Below the pieces are notes generated by a model, which was not told the origin of the DNA, made no database searches, and worked only from the letters and a program-made list of their open reading frames with translations. DNA of 64,000 bases, from the NCBI GenBank assembly GCA_002423105.1, contig DIUT01000059.1, positions 62,001-126,000 on the forward strand, given 5' to 3'. The translations under genes were made by a program, and so were the position numbers. This DNA comes from Geobacter sp. UBA6151 (GTDB taxonomy: Bacteria; Desulfobacterota; Desulfuromonadia; Geobacterales; Pseudopelobacteraceae). This document shows, piece by piece, positions 1 to 7,964 of the stretch; within the stretch, counting starts at the first letter, position 1, and the number at the start of each line of letters is the position of its first letter.

Positions 1-104
1 ACAAAAGCTGTTACTGAGGCAATCTCTTTGATCAGGCCCCTGAGCAGCCCCCTGAGGCTTCCCAGGGCCAGCACGGCCAACATAGTAATGGTAAGCAGGC
101 TCAT
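1..104 (-). CDS. CvpA family membrane protein, N-terminal end only
   Basis: Only the first 34 codons are inside the window, read leftwards from the ATG at 102-104. The peptide starts with a hydrophobic stretch (MSLLTITMLAVLALGSLRG) followed by an arginine-glycine rich turn (RGLLRGLIKEIAS), the pattern found at the start of CvpA/colicin V production family membrane proteins, where the first helix leads into an R-G-x-x-R-G-x-x-x-E segment. It follows rpsU on the same strand behind a hairpin, so it may be read through from rpsU. The identification rests on a short fragment, so another small membrane protein is possible. Confidence 0.55.
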   Translation of the reverse strand, partial: MSLLTITMLAVLALGSLRGLLRGLIKEIASVTAF

Positions 105-138
105 GGCTGAATATCCGGTGCGGGGGTAAATACGGCGA

Positions 139-162
139 CGGGGCTTTCTTGCGAAAGCCCCG
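139..162 (-). terminator. Hairpin between rpsU and the cvpA-like gene
   Basis: A perfect 10-bp stem (CGGGGCTTTC at 139-148 with GAAAGCCCCG at 153-162) and a 4-base loop lies just after the rpsU stop on the minus strand. No clear T-run follows, so it may be an attenuator or mRNA-stabilising hairpin that sets the rpsU to cvpA ratio rather than a full terminator. Confidence 0.6.
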
Positions 163-221
163 TAAATGCTGAATTTCTGGTGGATTGCCCAACGGTTCGT
201 GATGAGCAGGGAGCCGTTTTG

Positions 222-419
222 TCAGTCCATCATCTTGCGCTGTTTCTTCAGTGCGCGCTTGCGTGCGGCTATGGCCTTCTTCTTCCGCTTGATACTGGGT
301 TTTTCGTAATGTTCCCGCTTGCGGACTTCAGAGAGGATTCCTGCCTTTTCGCACTGCTTCTTGAACTTCTTCAGGGCGAGGTCAAATGGTTCGTTTTCCC
401 GAATCTTTACACCTGGCAT
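222..419 (-). CDS. rpsU: 30S ribosomal protein S21
   Basis: This 65-residue, very basic protein is ribosomal protein S21 of the small subunit, which sits near the anti-Shine-Dalgarno end of 16S rRNA. The start MPGVKIRENEPFD, the central FKKQCEKAGILSEVRKREHYEKPS and the lysine/arginine-rich C-terminus are the family pattern, and the length is normal. A G-rich stretch lies a few bases before the ATG. It is last in a minus-strand run after hisE but has a good candidate promoter of its own at 502-532 and is followed by a hairpin at 139-162, so it is probably also transcribed independently. Confidence 0.95.
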   Translation of the reverse strand: MPGVKIRENEPFDLALKKFKKQCEKAGILSEVRKREHYEKPSIKRKKKAIAARKRALKKQRKMMD

Positions 420-501
420 CCATAATCCCCCCCTTCATCGTCAGATACGTGTGCGGCAGCTGTGCTGCCGACAATGCCCAGGTACTATTTTTTGTGAGTT
501 T

Positions 502-532
502 TGTATAGTAACAGCAGAAAATAATATGTCAA
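502..532 (-). promoter_or_regulatory. Candidate sigma-70 promoter of rpsU
   Basis: On the minus strand a perfect -35 hexamer TTGACA (527-532) is followed by the AT-rich run ACTATACA. The spacing is 17 bp if ACTATA is used or 19 bp if TATACA is used, so the -10 is imperfect. It lies in the 139-bp gap between hisE and rpsU. Confidence 0.45.
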
Positions 533-558
533 CAGCTAAACAGACAACTGACCGAAGT

Positions 559-891
559 TTATTGCGGTACACTCCGGGCGGCTTTTTCTTCAATCCCGGA
601 GGTGCCAAAACGGCGGCGAAGTTCATCCCAGACATGATCAACTGGAATCTCACGGGCAGCCAGCAAGACCAGCAGATGGTAACAGAGATCGGCTGCCTCA
701 GCTGTCAATTCGGCATCCGTGCCCCCTTTGCCGGCAATCACCGTCTCGGTAGCCTCTTCTCCCAGTTTTTTCAAAATCTTGTCAATCCCCTTGGACAACA
801 GGGAAGCGGTATAGGAGCTGTCCGGCGAGGCTTCCTTACGTGCCAGAATGACCCGGTACAGCTGATCCAGAATATGCGGGCTCATGTCCAT
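559..891 (-). CDS. hisE: Phosphoribosyl-ATP pyrophosphatase
   Basis: HisE hydrolyses phosphoribosyl-ATP to phosphoribosyl-AMP, the second step of histidine synthesis. The protein (110 aa) carries the helical MazG-like fold signature: SYTASLL, then KILKKLGEEATETVIAGKG and the acidic ELTAEAADLCYHLLVLLA helix that binds Mg2+. An open frame continues further upstream, but the extra residues belong to antisense of hisF; the ATG at 889-891 sits one base after the hisF stop (893-895), giving tight coupling. A second ATG at 883-885 is an alternative start. It is separate from hisI, which is not in this window. Confidence 0.9.
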   Translation of the reverse strand: MDMSPHILDQLYRVILARKEASPDSSYTASLLSKGIDKILKKLGEEATETVIAGKGGTDAELTAEAADLCYHLLVLLAAREIPVDHVWDELRRRFGTSGIEEKAARSVPQ

Positions 892-892
892 A

Positions 893-1657
893 TCACACCA
901 TCCTGACCGGGACGCCCCGTCCCTGCAGATATTGTTTTGCCTCACCCACGGTGTGCTGCCGGAAATGGAAGATGGAGGCAGCCAGACAGGCGGATGCTCC
1001 GGCAACGGTAAATCCGTCGTACAGATGCTCCAGCGTGCCAACCCCGCCGGAGGCTATGACCGGAACCGAAACAGCGTCCACCACGGCACGGGTCAGCGCC
1101 AGATCGTAACCATCCTTGGTACCATCCCGGTCCATACTGGTCAGTAGAATCTCCCCCGCCCCATAGGACTCCATCCGCGCCGCCCACTCCACAACATCAA
1201 TGCCGGTGGGTTTACGCCCACCGTGGGTATACACCTCCCAGCGTTGCTCCCCCGGCACCTGGCGGGCATCTATAGCCACCACCGTGCATTGCGAGCCGAA
1301 GCGCAGAGCCGCTTCACTGACAAATTCCGGACGGTGCACTGCGGCAGTATTGATGGATACCTTGTCGGCCCCGGCGTTCAACATACGGCGGATATCCTCC
1401 ACCACCCGGATGCCGCCCCCCACGGTGAGCGGCATGAATACCCGCTCGGCAGTGCGGCGCACCACATCCACCATGGTGTCACGGCCATCGGAAGAAGCAG
1501 TAATATCCAGAAAGGTGAGCTCGTCAGCCCCCTGACGGTCGTAAGCCTCGGCGATCTCCACCGGATCGCCGGCGTCACGCAGTTCGAGAAACTGCACCCC
1601 CTTGACAACCCGGCCGCCGGTAACATCAAGGCAGGGTATGATCCGGCGGGTCAACAT
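893..1657 (-). CDS. hisF: Imidazole glycerol phosphate synthase, cyclase subunit
   Basis: HisF is the (beta/alpha)8-barrel cyclase half of imidazole glycerol phosphate synthase; it uses ammonia delivered by HisH to convert PRFAR to IGP and AICAR. The 254-aa product has the expected length, the start MLTRRIIPCLDV with catalytic Asp11, the phosphate-binding loops TVGGGIR (about 78-84) and IASGGVG, and the second catalytic Asp130 in VVAIDAR. The start overlaps the end of hisA by 7 bp, and hisE begins one base after its stop, so the his genes form one translationally coupled unit. Confidence 0.97.
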   Translation of the reverse strand: MLTRRIIPCLDVTGGRVVKGVQFLELRDAGDPVEIAEAYDRQGADELTFLDITASSDGRDTMVDVVRRTAERVFMPLTVGGGIRVVEDIRRMLNAGADKVSINTAAVHRPEFVSEAALRFGSQCTVVAIDARQVPGEQRWEVYTHGGRKPTGIDVVEWAARMESYGAGEILLTSMDRDGTKDGYDLALTRAVVDAVSVPVIASGGVGTLEHLYDGFTVAGASACLAASIFHFRQHTVGEAKQYLQGRGVPVRMV

Positions 1658-2388
1658 CGGGGACTCCGGCCAGTTAAAGCAATAGCTTCACAAAGATCAA
1701 TGGCGCCGGTATAGATGGCTTTGCCGGTGATTGCTCCGGTTACGCCGCTGGCCTCGATGGCCATCAGGTTTTCAATATCTTTCAGGGATGAAACACCGCC
1801 GGAAGCGATCACCGGAATCGAGATTGCCTCTGCCAGCGCCTTGGTAGCCTCAAGGTTAGGCCCACCCATCATGCCGTCACGGCTGATGTCGGTATAGATG
1901 ATGGCGGTAACGCCGCAATCCTCAAATCTGCGGGCCAGGTCAACAGCGGTGACTCCGGTGACTTCAGCCCAACCCTGCACCGCAACCATGCCGTTTTTGG
2001 CGTCAATTCCCACCACGATTTTACCGGGAAACAGGCTGCATGCCTCCACCACCAGCTCCGGATTACGCTGGGCCGCCGTGCCGATAATAACGCGGGACAG
2101 GCCCAGGCCCAGGTAGGCTTCAATGGTGGCAATATCGCGGATTCCCCCGCCCAATTGAGCCGGAATAGTGATGGTTTTGATAATAGACTCAATGGCAGTC
2201 TTGTTTTTCGGCTCACCGGCAAACGCGCCGTCCAGGTCCACCAGGTGCAGCAACTCTGCTCCGGCCTGCTGCCACTTCATGGCCTGTTCAGCCGGATTAT
2301 CGGAAAACACCGTGTCACGCTCCATCTCGCCTTGCTCCAGACGGACGCATCTGCCTCCCTTAAGATCAATTGCGGGTATAACGATCAT
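1651..2388 (-). CDS. hisA: 1-(5-phosphoribosyl)-5-[(5-phosphoribosylamino)methylideneamino]imidazole-4-carboxamide isomerase
   Basis: HisA catalyses the Amadori rearrangement of ProFAR to PRFAR in histidine synthesis. The 245-aa barrel begins MIVIPAIDLKGG with catalytic Asp8, has Asp129 in VGIDAKNG as the second acid/base, and shows the two phosphate loops (LGGGIRD near 80 and IASGGVSS). It is related to HisF by ancient duplication but the start motif AIDLKGG and the VDLDGA segment are HisA-specific. It lies between hisH (1-bp gap) and hisF (7-bp overlap) in the same operon. Confidence 0.97.
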   Translation of the reverse strand: MIVIPAIDLKGGRCVRLEQGEMERDTVFSDNPAEQAMKWQQAGAELLHLVDLDGAFAGEPKNKTAIESIIKTITIPAQLGGGIRDIATIEAYLGLGLSRVIIGTAAQRNPELVVEACSLFPGKIVVGIDAKNGMVAVQGWAEVTGVTAVDLARRFEDCGVTAIIYTDISRDGMMGGPNLEATKALAEAISIPVIASGGVSSLKDIENLMAIEASGVTGAITGKAIYTGAIDLCEAIALTGRSPRC

Positions 2389-2389
2389 G

Positions 2390-3016
2390 TCAACCTTTCA
2401 TCTCGGCAAAATTCTTCAGCATGCGCAGGCCGATTCCTTGCGATTTCTCAGGGTGGAACTGGGTCGCCATCAGGTTACCCTTACGGATCGCGGCGCAGAA
2501 CTCAATACCATAGGTACAGGTGGCCGCCACCACCGCCGGGTCCTCCGGCTTTACATAATAGGAGTGGACGAAGTAGACATTGCTGGCATCGACGATCCCG
2601 TCGAACAATGGTGAAGAGGATTTCAGCGCAATCTGGTTCCAGCCCATGTGCGGCACCGGCAGTTTTCCTCCCTGTCCGGACATCCCGGCGGGAAAACGGA
2701 CCACCCGGCCGGGTACGACTCCCAACCCCTTGTGCAGACCGAACTCTTCGCTCTCTGAAAAGAGCAGTTGCAGCCCGAGACAGATACCGAGGAACGGTCG
2801 ACCGTCAGCGATTACTTTCAGGATCGGTTCAACAAAGCCTCCCTGTTCCAGGTTGCGGATGCAGTCACGGAATGCTCCCACGCCGGGTAGCACGATCCGT
2901 TCAGCCTGTAAAACCATCTGCGGGTCAGTGGTAACCGTGGCCTCAAACCCGATCTTTTCGAAGCCCTTCTGGACCGAACGCAGGTTGCCCATACCGTAGT
3001 CAATAATTGCAATCAT
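2390..3016 (-). CDS. hisH: Imidazole glycerol phosphate synthase, glutamine amidotransferase subunit
   Basis: HisH is the class I glutaminase that supplies ammonia to HisF. The 208-aa protein has the oxyanion segment YGMGNLRS, the nucleophile Cys79 in FLGICLGLQ, and the His188/Glu190 pair in FHPEKSQ, completing the catalytic triad. Its ATG overlaps the stop of the upstream chemoreceptor gene by 4 bp (ATGA type), so the histidine genes are coupled to a signalling gene, which is unusual. hisA follows after one base. Confidence 0.97.
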   Translation of the reverse strand: MIAIIDYGMGNLRSVQKGFEKIGFEATVTTDPQMVLQAERIVLPGVGAFRDCIRNLEQGGFVEPILKVIADGRPFLGICLGLQLLFSESEEFGLHKGLGVVPGRVVRFPAGMSGQGGKLPVPHMGWNQIALKSSSPLFDGIVDASNVYFVHSYYVKPEDPAVVAATCTYGIEFCAAIRKGNLMATQFHPEKSQGIGLRMLKNFAEMKG

Positions 3017-4566
3017 TTGATGCCGTGCTTGATCAGGTGTGGTGCGTAGCGCTGGTCCTCACCCTTGATATGGTTGATCAGCCAGCCCTGCAAAAACTCG
3101 ATCACACTCTGGGTCAGCACCGCCTGGCCGCCTTCAAACTGCCCCTTCAGTTCCAGCACCTGTCCCACCAGCTTGGCGTGCAGTTGCTTGTGGGCCGCCT
3201 CTTGTGGATAGTTGGTGGAACGGAATGCGTTCTCTTCAAAGGCGAAGTGGGAACCGGTATAGTCAATCAGGCGATTCAGTATCTGGCCGATGGCCTCTTT
3301 ACTTCTCTTCTGCTGCATGGCGTTGTGCAGTTCATTAACCATGTCGAACAGCACACGGTGATGACCGTCTATGGTACCTATACCGGTCTCAAAGCTGCTG
3401 TCCCACTCAAGGGCGTTGGAAAGCCGGAAACGGCCTACCAGCTTATGCAGTTCTTCCACCTGCTCAGACATTTTCTGGGTGGCCACCGTGGTACTGCGGG
3501 CATTTTCTACGTTGCTATGAACTACATCAGTAATCATCTGGATGTTCTGGGTGATCTCGCTGGTGGTTGCGGTCTGCTCCTCCGCTGCGGTTGCCACCTG
3601 GCTGATTTGCAGGGAGAGCTCACTGATCTTGTTCAGAATATCTTCAAGGGCTTCTCCGGAACGGGTGGTGGATTCGGTTCCCCGCTTGACCTGTTCCACA
3701 CCGGCGCTCATGGAGGAAACCGCCGACTGGGTTTCAGACTGGATGGTTTTGATCATGCTGCTGATCTCCTTGGTGGCCTTGGTGGTCCGCTCCGCAAGGG
3801 CGCGCACCTCGTCGGCAACCACAGCAAAACCCCGTCCCATCTCACCGGCCCGGGCCGCCTCAATGGCCGCATTCAGGGCCAGCAGATTGGTCTGATCAGC
3901 GATATCCTCAATGGTGCCGACAATGGCGCCGATCTGATCTGAGCGGGAGCCCAGCGCCTCAACCGTGGCCGATGAGGTCACCACCAACTGAGCGATGCTC
4001 TCCATCACCTTGACGCTGTCACTGACAATCTGGGCGCCGACTGTCGTCTGTTCCGAAGCTCTATGGGAGTTTTCCGCCGCATAGAGGCAATTGCGGGCGA
4101 TATCGCTGGAGGTGGCGGACATCTCCTCACTAGCGGTAGCAATGGTGCCGGCCTGCATGGCCACATCCTCGGCGGCAGAGGTCATGGAAGCGGTGGTATT
4201 GCCAACCAGAACAACCGAGTCCCGCACCAGGTCAGCCACTGAGAAGAACTGGCGCATCGCTTTGTTGATGTCGGTCATCATGGCATTGAAGGCGGTCCCC
4301 AGACGTGAAATCTCGCCAATACCTTCAGGGGTAACTTTTACCGACAGATCACCACCGGCAGCCTTCTCCATGGCAGTGACCAGGGTTTCCAGAGGCTTGA
4401 AAGCCTTTTGGCACAGCAGCCAGAGCACCACTGAAGAAGCCACCAGAAGCACAAAGCCTGCGAGAACACTGACAACCACTCCTGCCGATGCAAGGATGAG
4501 CATCAGAAAAACGGTCATGATCACAATAACGACATTTCCCAAAACAACACGGCTTGTAAAGTTCAC
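3013..4566 (-). CDS. Methyl-accepting chemotaxis protein with C-terminal bacteriohaemerythrin domain
   Basis: This 517-aa chemoreceptor probably senses oxygen (or NO) through a di-iron haemerythrin domain. Two closely spaced membrane helices (about 8-28 and 30-52) leave almost no periplasmic part, a HAMP linker follows (about 50-110), then the methyl-accepting signalling domain with the conserved hairpin tip (IADQTNLLALNAAIEAARAGE and FAVVADEVRALAERT). From about residue 390 to the end lies a complete haemerythrin domain with iron-ligand patterns DGHHRVLFDMVNELH, SHFAFEENAF, AAHKQLHAKLV and INHIKGEDQRY. The receptor therefore senses in the cytoplasm, unlike most MCPs. It sits 27 bp after glyS and overlaps hisH by 4 bp. 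The ligand is inferred from the family (DcrH-type receptors). Confidence 0.93.
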   Translation of the reverse strand: MNFTSRVVLGNVVIVIMTVFLMLILASAGVVVSVLAGFVLLVASSVVLWLLCQKAFKPLETLVTAMEKAAGGDLSVKVTPEGIGEISRLGTAFNAMMTDINKAMRQFFSVADLVRDSVVLVGNTTASMTSAAEDVAMQAGTIATASEEMSATSSDIARNCLYAAENSHRASEQTTVGAQIVSDSVKVMESIAQLVVTSSATVEALGSRSDQIGAIVGTIEDIADQTNLLALNAAIEAARAGEMGRGFAVVADEVRALAERTTKATKEISSMIKTIQSETQSAVSSMSAGVEQVKRGTESTTRSGEALEDILNKISELSLQISQVATAAEEQTATTSEITQNIQMITDVVHSNVENARSTTVATQKMSEQVEELHKLVGRFRLSNALEWDSSFETGIGTIDGHHRVLFDMVNELHNAMQQKRSKEAIGQILNRLIDYTGSHFAFEENAFRSTNYPQEAAHKQLHAKLVGQVLELKGQFEGGQAVLTQSVIEFLQGWLINHIKGEDQRYAPHLIKHGIK

Positions 4567-4593
4567 TTCCGATACCTCCCGGCAATTAGGTTC

Positions 4594-6657
4594 CTATGCA
4601 GAAAGCCTGCTGAAATCGGCAATTCTTCCAAAAAGCCGGTTGATGGATGTCAAAAGCGCCAGACGGTTGGTACGTACTGCCTGATCATCGGCCATAACCA
4701 TGACGGCGTCAAAGAAACCATCAATGGCCCACTTGATGGCAGCGATTTCGCCCAGCGCCTCCAGATAGGCACGGCGTGCCGTTTCCGTTTCCGCTTTCAT
4801 GGTTGCTTCCTGAAATGCCTTGTAGAGCGTATGTTCCGCTTCGTCACGGAACAATGCCGGGTCAACCGCCAGGTCAACGCCATCCTTCACAATGTTGCAG
4901 ACCCGTTTGAAAGCAACGGTCAATGCCTGATAATCATCACGCAGCCGGAACGCCGTGAGCGCCCTGCTGCGCGCCGCCAGATCCGCCAGATCATCAAAGC
5001 CAACCGACACCGCCGCCTCAACCACATCCGCCGGACTCTGGTTGCCCAGCAGATTGACCAGACGTCCCCGGAAAAACTCCAGTACATCGCTGCGGACCTC
5101 GATCCGGGGACGGACCAGTTTGGCGGCCAGCCGGTCCAGCGCACTGTCCACCAATGAACCAAGAGACAGGGAATAGCCCCGGTCAATGATAATACTGATA
5201 ATGCCAATGGTGGCCCGGCGCAGGGCATAGGGGTCGGCGGCGCCGGTGGGAATCAGGCCAACACCGAAGCAACCACAGATAGTGTCCAGCTTGTCGGCGA
5301 TGGAAACAAAGGCGCCGATATCCGAGGCAGGCAGATCGCCACCGGCCTGGGTGGGCAGATAATGCTCGGCAATGGCCTGGGCAACTGCCGGTTTCTCACC
5401 GTCATGCAGGGCATACTCACGCCCCATGATCCCCTGCACCTCCGGAAATTCACCAACCATGCCGGAGATCAGATCAGCCTTGCACAGGAAGGCAGCACGT
5501 GCCGTATCTTCCTTGACAGACGGATTGAGCACGTTCGCCAAGTGCTCAGCCAGGGCGCGGAAACGCTCCATCTTCTCGTAGGACGTGCCCAGCTTCTGCT
5601 GGTAGACCACATCCTTCAACCGCTCAACCCGGCTTTCAAGCCGCACCTTGCGGTCCTCATCGAAGAAGAAGCGCGCATCGGAAAGCCGGGCGCGCAGCAC
5701 CCGTTCATTGCCCTTGACCACAACCGAGGGATCTTCGGCAACGGTATTGGGGATGGTAATGAAGCAGGGCAGCAACTTCCCCTGTTCATCCACCACCGAG
5801 AAGTAGCGTTGATGGGAACGCATGGAGGTGATCAGTACCTCCTTGGGCACCACGAGGAATTCAGCCGGAATACTACCCATAATGGCACTGGGGTATTCCA
5901 CGAGATAGGTTACTTCATCCAGCAGCGCTTCGTCGGGCAACAGGTGGCCTCCCGCCGTTTTGGCCAGGCGGTGGGTGTCCCGCCGGATAATCTCCTTGCG
6001 CCGTTCCTGGTCAACAATGACAAAGTGCCGTTCGCACTCTTCCATATAGTGGGCAAAATCCCGTACCGGAAAGGTGCTGTTGGCCATGAAACGGTGGCCA
6101 CGGGAAATGTTGCCGCTTTGGATCGGCCCAAAGGAACAGGGGATCACGCTGCCGTCGAACAGCGCCACAATCCAGTGGATCGGCCGGGCAAAACGGACAT
6201 CCAGGTCAGCCCAGCGCATGGACTTCTTGAAGGGAATGGCAGCCAGCATCCTGGGCAGCAGTTCCGCCAGCAGTTCGTGGGTTGGCCGACCGGTTTCTTT
6301 TTTGGTTACTGCCAGATATTCACCCTTATCAGTGCTGATCACCTGCAGGGCGCTGACATCCACCCCCTGCCCCCTGGCAAAACCTTCGGCAGCCTTGGTC
6401 GGCTTGCCGTCGGCATCAAACGCCGCCTTCTTCGAAGGACCGGTGGCGGTAATGTCGGCATCAGGCTGCAGCGACGGCAATCCCGTCACCACCATAGTCA
6501 GGCGGCGGGGCGTACCCAGGGTCTTGATTTCAGCAAAGGCAAGGCGTGCAGCAGCCAAATCCCTGCGCATCATCTCTTCCATGGCGGCCAGGGCCTTGGG
6601 CACAAATCCGGCCGGAATCTCCTCAGCGCCGATTTCAAGAAGAAGTTCCTTGGACAT
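4594..6657 (-). CDS. glyS: Glycyl-tRNA synthetase beta subunit
   Basis: This is the 687-aa beta chain of the bacterial alpha2beta2 glycyl-tRNA synthetase, which recognises tRNA-Gly. The N-terminus MSKELLLEIGAEEIPAGFVPKAL, the GTPRRLT segment, HRFMAN, and the C-terminal anticodon-binding helical part (KRVCNIVKD... VMVMADDQAVRTNRLALL) are family hallmarks, and the size is normal. glyQ lies directly upstream with a 2-bp gap, so the two subunits are made together. Confidence 0.97.
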   Translation of the reverse strand: MSKELLLEIGAEEIPAGFVPKALAAMEEMMRRDLAAARLAFAEIKTLGTPRRLTMVVTGLPSLQPDADITATGPSKKAAFDADGKPTKAAEGFARGQGVDVSALQVISTDKGEYLAVTKKETGRPTHELLAELLPRMLAAIPFKKSMRWADLDVRFARPIHWIVALFDGSVIPCSFGPIQSGNISRGHRFMANSTFPVRDFAHYMEECERHFVIVDQERRKEIIRRDTHRLAKTAGGHLLPDEALLDEVTYLVEYPSAIMGSIPAEFLVVPKEVLITSMRSHQRYFSVVDEQGKLLPCFITIPNTVAEDPSVVVKGNERVLRARLSDARFFFDEDRKVRLESRVERLKDVVYQQKLGTSYEKMERFRALAEHLANVLNPSVKEDTARAAFLCKADLISGMVGEFPEVQGIMGREYALHDGEKPAVAQAIAEHYLPTQAGGDLPASDIGAFVSIADKLDTICGCFGVGLIPTGAADPYALRRATIGIISIIIDRGYSLSLGSLVDSALDRLAAKLVRPRIEVRSDVLEFFRGRLVNLLGNQSPADVVEAAVSVGFDDLADLAARSRALTAFRLRDDYQALTVAFKRVCNIVKDGVDLAVDPALFRDEAEHTLYKAFQEATMKAETETARRAYLEALGEIAAIKWAIDGFFDAVMVMADDQAVRTNRLALLTSINRLFGRIADFSRLSA

Positions 6658-6659
6658 GA

Positions 6660-7535
6660 CTACTTCCCTCCTTTCAGCAGCGGATAGCCCAGCCGTTCAC
6701 GCTGGCGGATGTAGGCTTCGGCACAAAGCTTGGCCACGTTGCGTACCCGGCCGATGTAGGAGGCCCGTTCGGTAACCGAGATTGCACCACGGGCATCCAG
6801 CAGGTTGAAGGTGTGGGAACATTTCATCACGAAATCATAGGCGGGAAACACCAGATCTTTCTCAGCCAGCCGGATGCATTCCTTCTCAAAATTGGTAAAT
6901 GATTCGAGGAGAAGCGGCACATTGGCCTCTTCAAAGTTATAGGTGGAGAATTCAACTTCCGTCTGATGGTGGATATCGCCGTATTTTACCCCCTTGACCC
7001 ACTCCAGGTCGTAAACATTATCCACCCCTTGCAGATACATGGCGATCCGTTCACAGCCGTAGGTTATTTCACCGGAAACCGGCTTCAGATCAATGCCGCC
7101 AGCCTGCTGAAAATAGGTAAACTGGGTGATCTCCATACCATCCAGCCAGACCTCCCAGCCCAGCCCCCAGGCACCCAGGGTTGGCGACTCCCAGTCATCC
7201 TCCACAAAACGGATGTCATGCTGATTAGGATTGATGCCGAAGGCCCGCAGACTGTCCAGATACAGATCCAGGATATTCGTCGGCGAAGGCTTCATGATCA
7301 CCTGAAACTGGTAATAGTGTTGCAGCCGGTTAGGGTTCTCGCCATAGCGGCCATCAGTCGGGCGGCGGGATGGCTCCACGTAGGCCACGTTCCAGGGCTC
7401 AGGCCCCAGAACTCTCAGAAAGGTGGCTGGATTGAACGTACCGGCCCCTTTCTCTGTGTCGTAGGGCTGCTGAATCACACAGCCCTGCCGGGCCCAGTAG
7501 CCCTGAAGGGAAAGGATCAGGTCTTGAAACGTCAC
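6660..7535 (-). CDS. glyQ: Glycyl-tRNA synthetase alpha subunit
   Basis: The 291-aa alpha chain holds the class II catalytic core that forms glycyl-adenylate. Recognisable segments are MTFQDLILSLQGYWARQGC, the YDTEKGAGTFNPATFLR stretch, VAYVEPSRRPTDGRYGENPNR (class II motif 2 region) and the conserved WEVWLDGMEITQFTYFQQ. Length is typical. It is the first gene of the minus-strand run and is divergent from rho across a 429-bp gap. Confidence 0.97.
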   Translation of the reverse strand: MTFQDLILSLQGYWARQGCVIQQPYDTEKGAGTFNPATFLRVLGPEPWNVAYVEPSRRPTDGRYGENPNRLQHYYQFQVIMKPSPTNILDLYLDSLRAFGINPNQHDIRFVEDDWESPTLGAWGLGWEVWLDGMEITQFTYFQQAGGIDLKPVSGEITYGCERIAMYLQGVDNVYDLEWVKGVKYGDIHHQTEVEFSTYNFEEANVPLLLESFTNFEKECIRLAEKDLVFPAYDFVMKCSHTFNLLDARGAISVTERASYIGRVRNVAKLCAEAYIRQRERLGYPLLKGGK

Positions 7536-7964
7536 GGCGCTACCTCCGGTGGAACATAGTCAATATGTCAAATGGCTGGAAAGAATAGCAGGGGCAATGG
7601 TCCAGGGTCAAGGGACAAGAGAACCCTCCATGTTCTTTTTCTTACAGCAGGAATGGTTTCACAAAACTTTTACTGTTGACATCAATCAACAGTTTGTGAT
7701 TAAGGTGAAGTACTGCATATGCAGCCATTGCCCTCGTTGGCCTTCATACCTGGTATCCGGCTCCCTTTCATGAAATCCTTTCAAATATGCAGCTTGCTGT
7801 TTGACACATATACCAATTTCAGAGGCATCCTTTCCAGAGCTTGCAGCCAAACACTATCGTCAACTGCATAAACAACTGAACCAAACTGGTCATGTTCGAT
7901 CCGGCCTGTGGCTAATAGCCGACACCATCCCCATGATAATCCCACCCAGCAGGAGAATTTCGTC
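7536..7964. other. Gene-free gap between glyQ and rho
   Basis: This 429-bp region has no convincing gene; the open frames in it lack a ribosome site and family resemblance. It must hold the divergent promoters of glyQ and rho. A CRP/FNR-like box sits at 7676-7689, and a low-complexity string around 7590-7615 (GGTCCAGGGTCAAGGGACAAG-like) resembles, in opposite orientation, a string at 42310-42333. Confidence 0.6.
7676..7689. promoter_or_regulatory. CRP/FNR-type box TTGAC-N4-ATCAA
   Basis: The sequence TTGACATCAATCAA matches the FNR consensus TTGAT-N4-ATCAA with a single change. The same first six bases could also act as a -35 element reading towards rho, but no good -10 follows. It lies 141 bp from the glyQ start and 276 bp from the rho start. 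Function is inferred from the pattern only. Confidence 0.35.

Noticed and set aside
7549..7773. Open frame of 74 codons in the glyQ-rho gap
   Set aside because: No ribosome site, no family likeness and odd composition; the region is better read as a divergent promoter gap.
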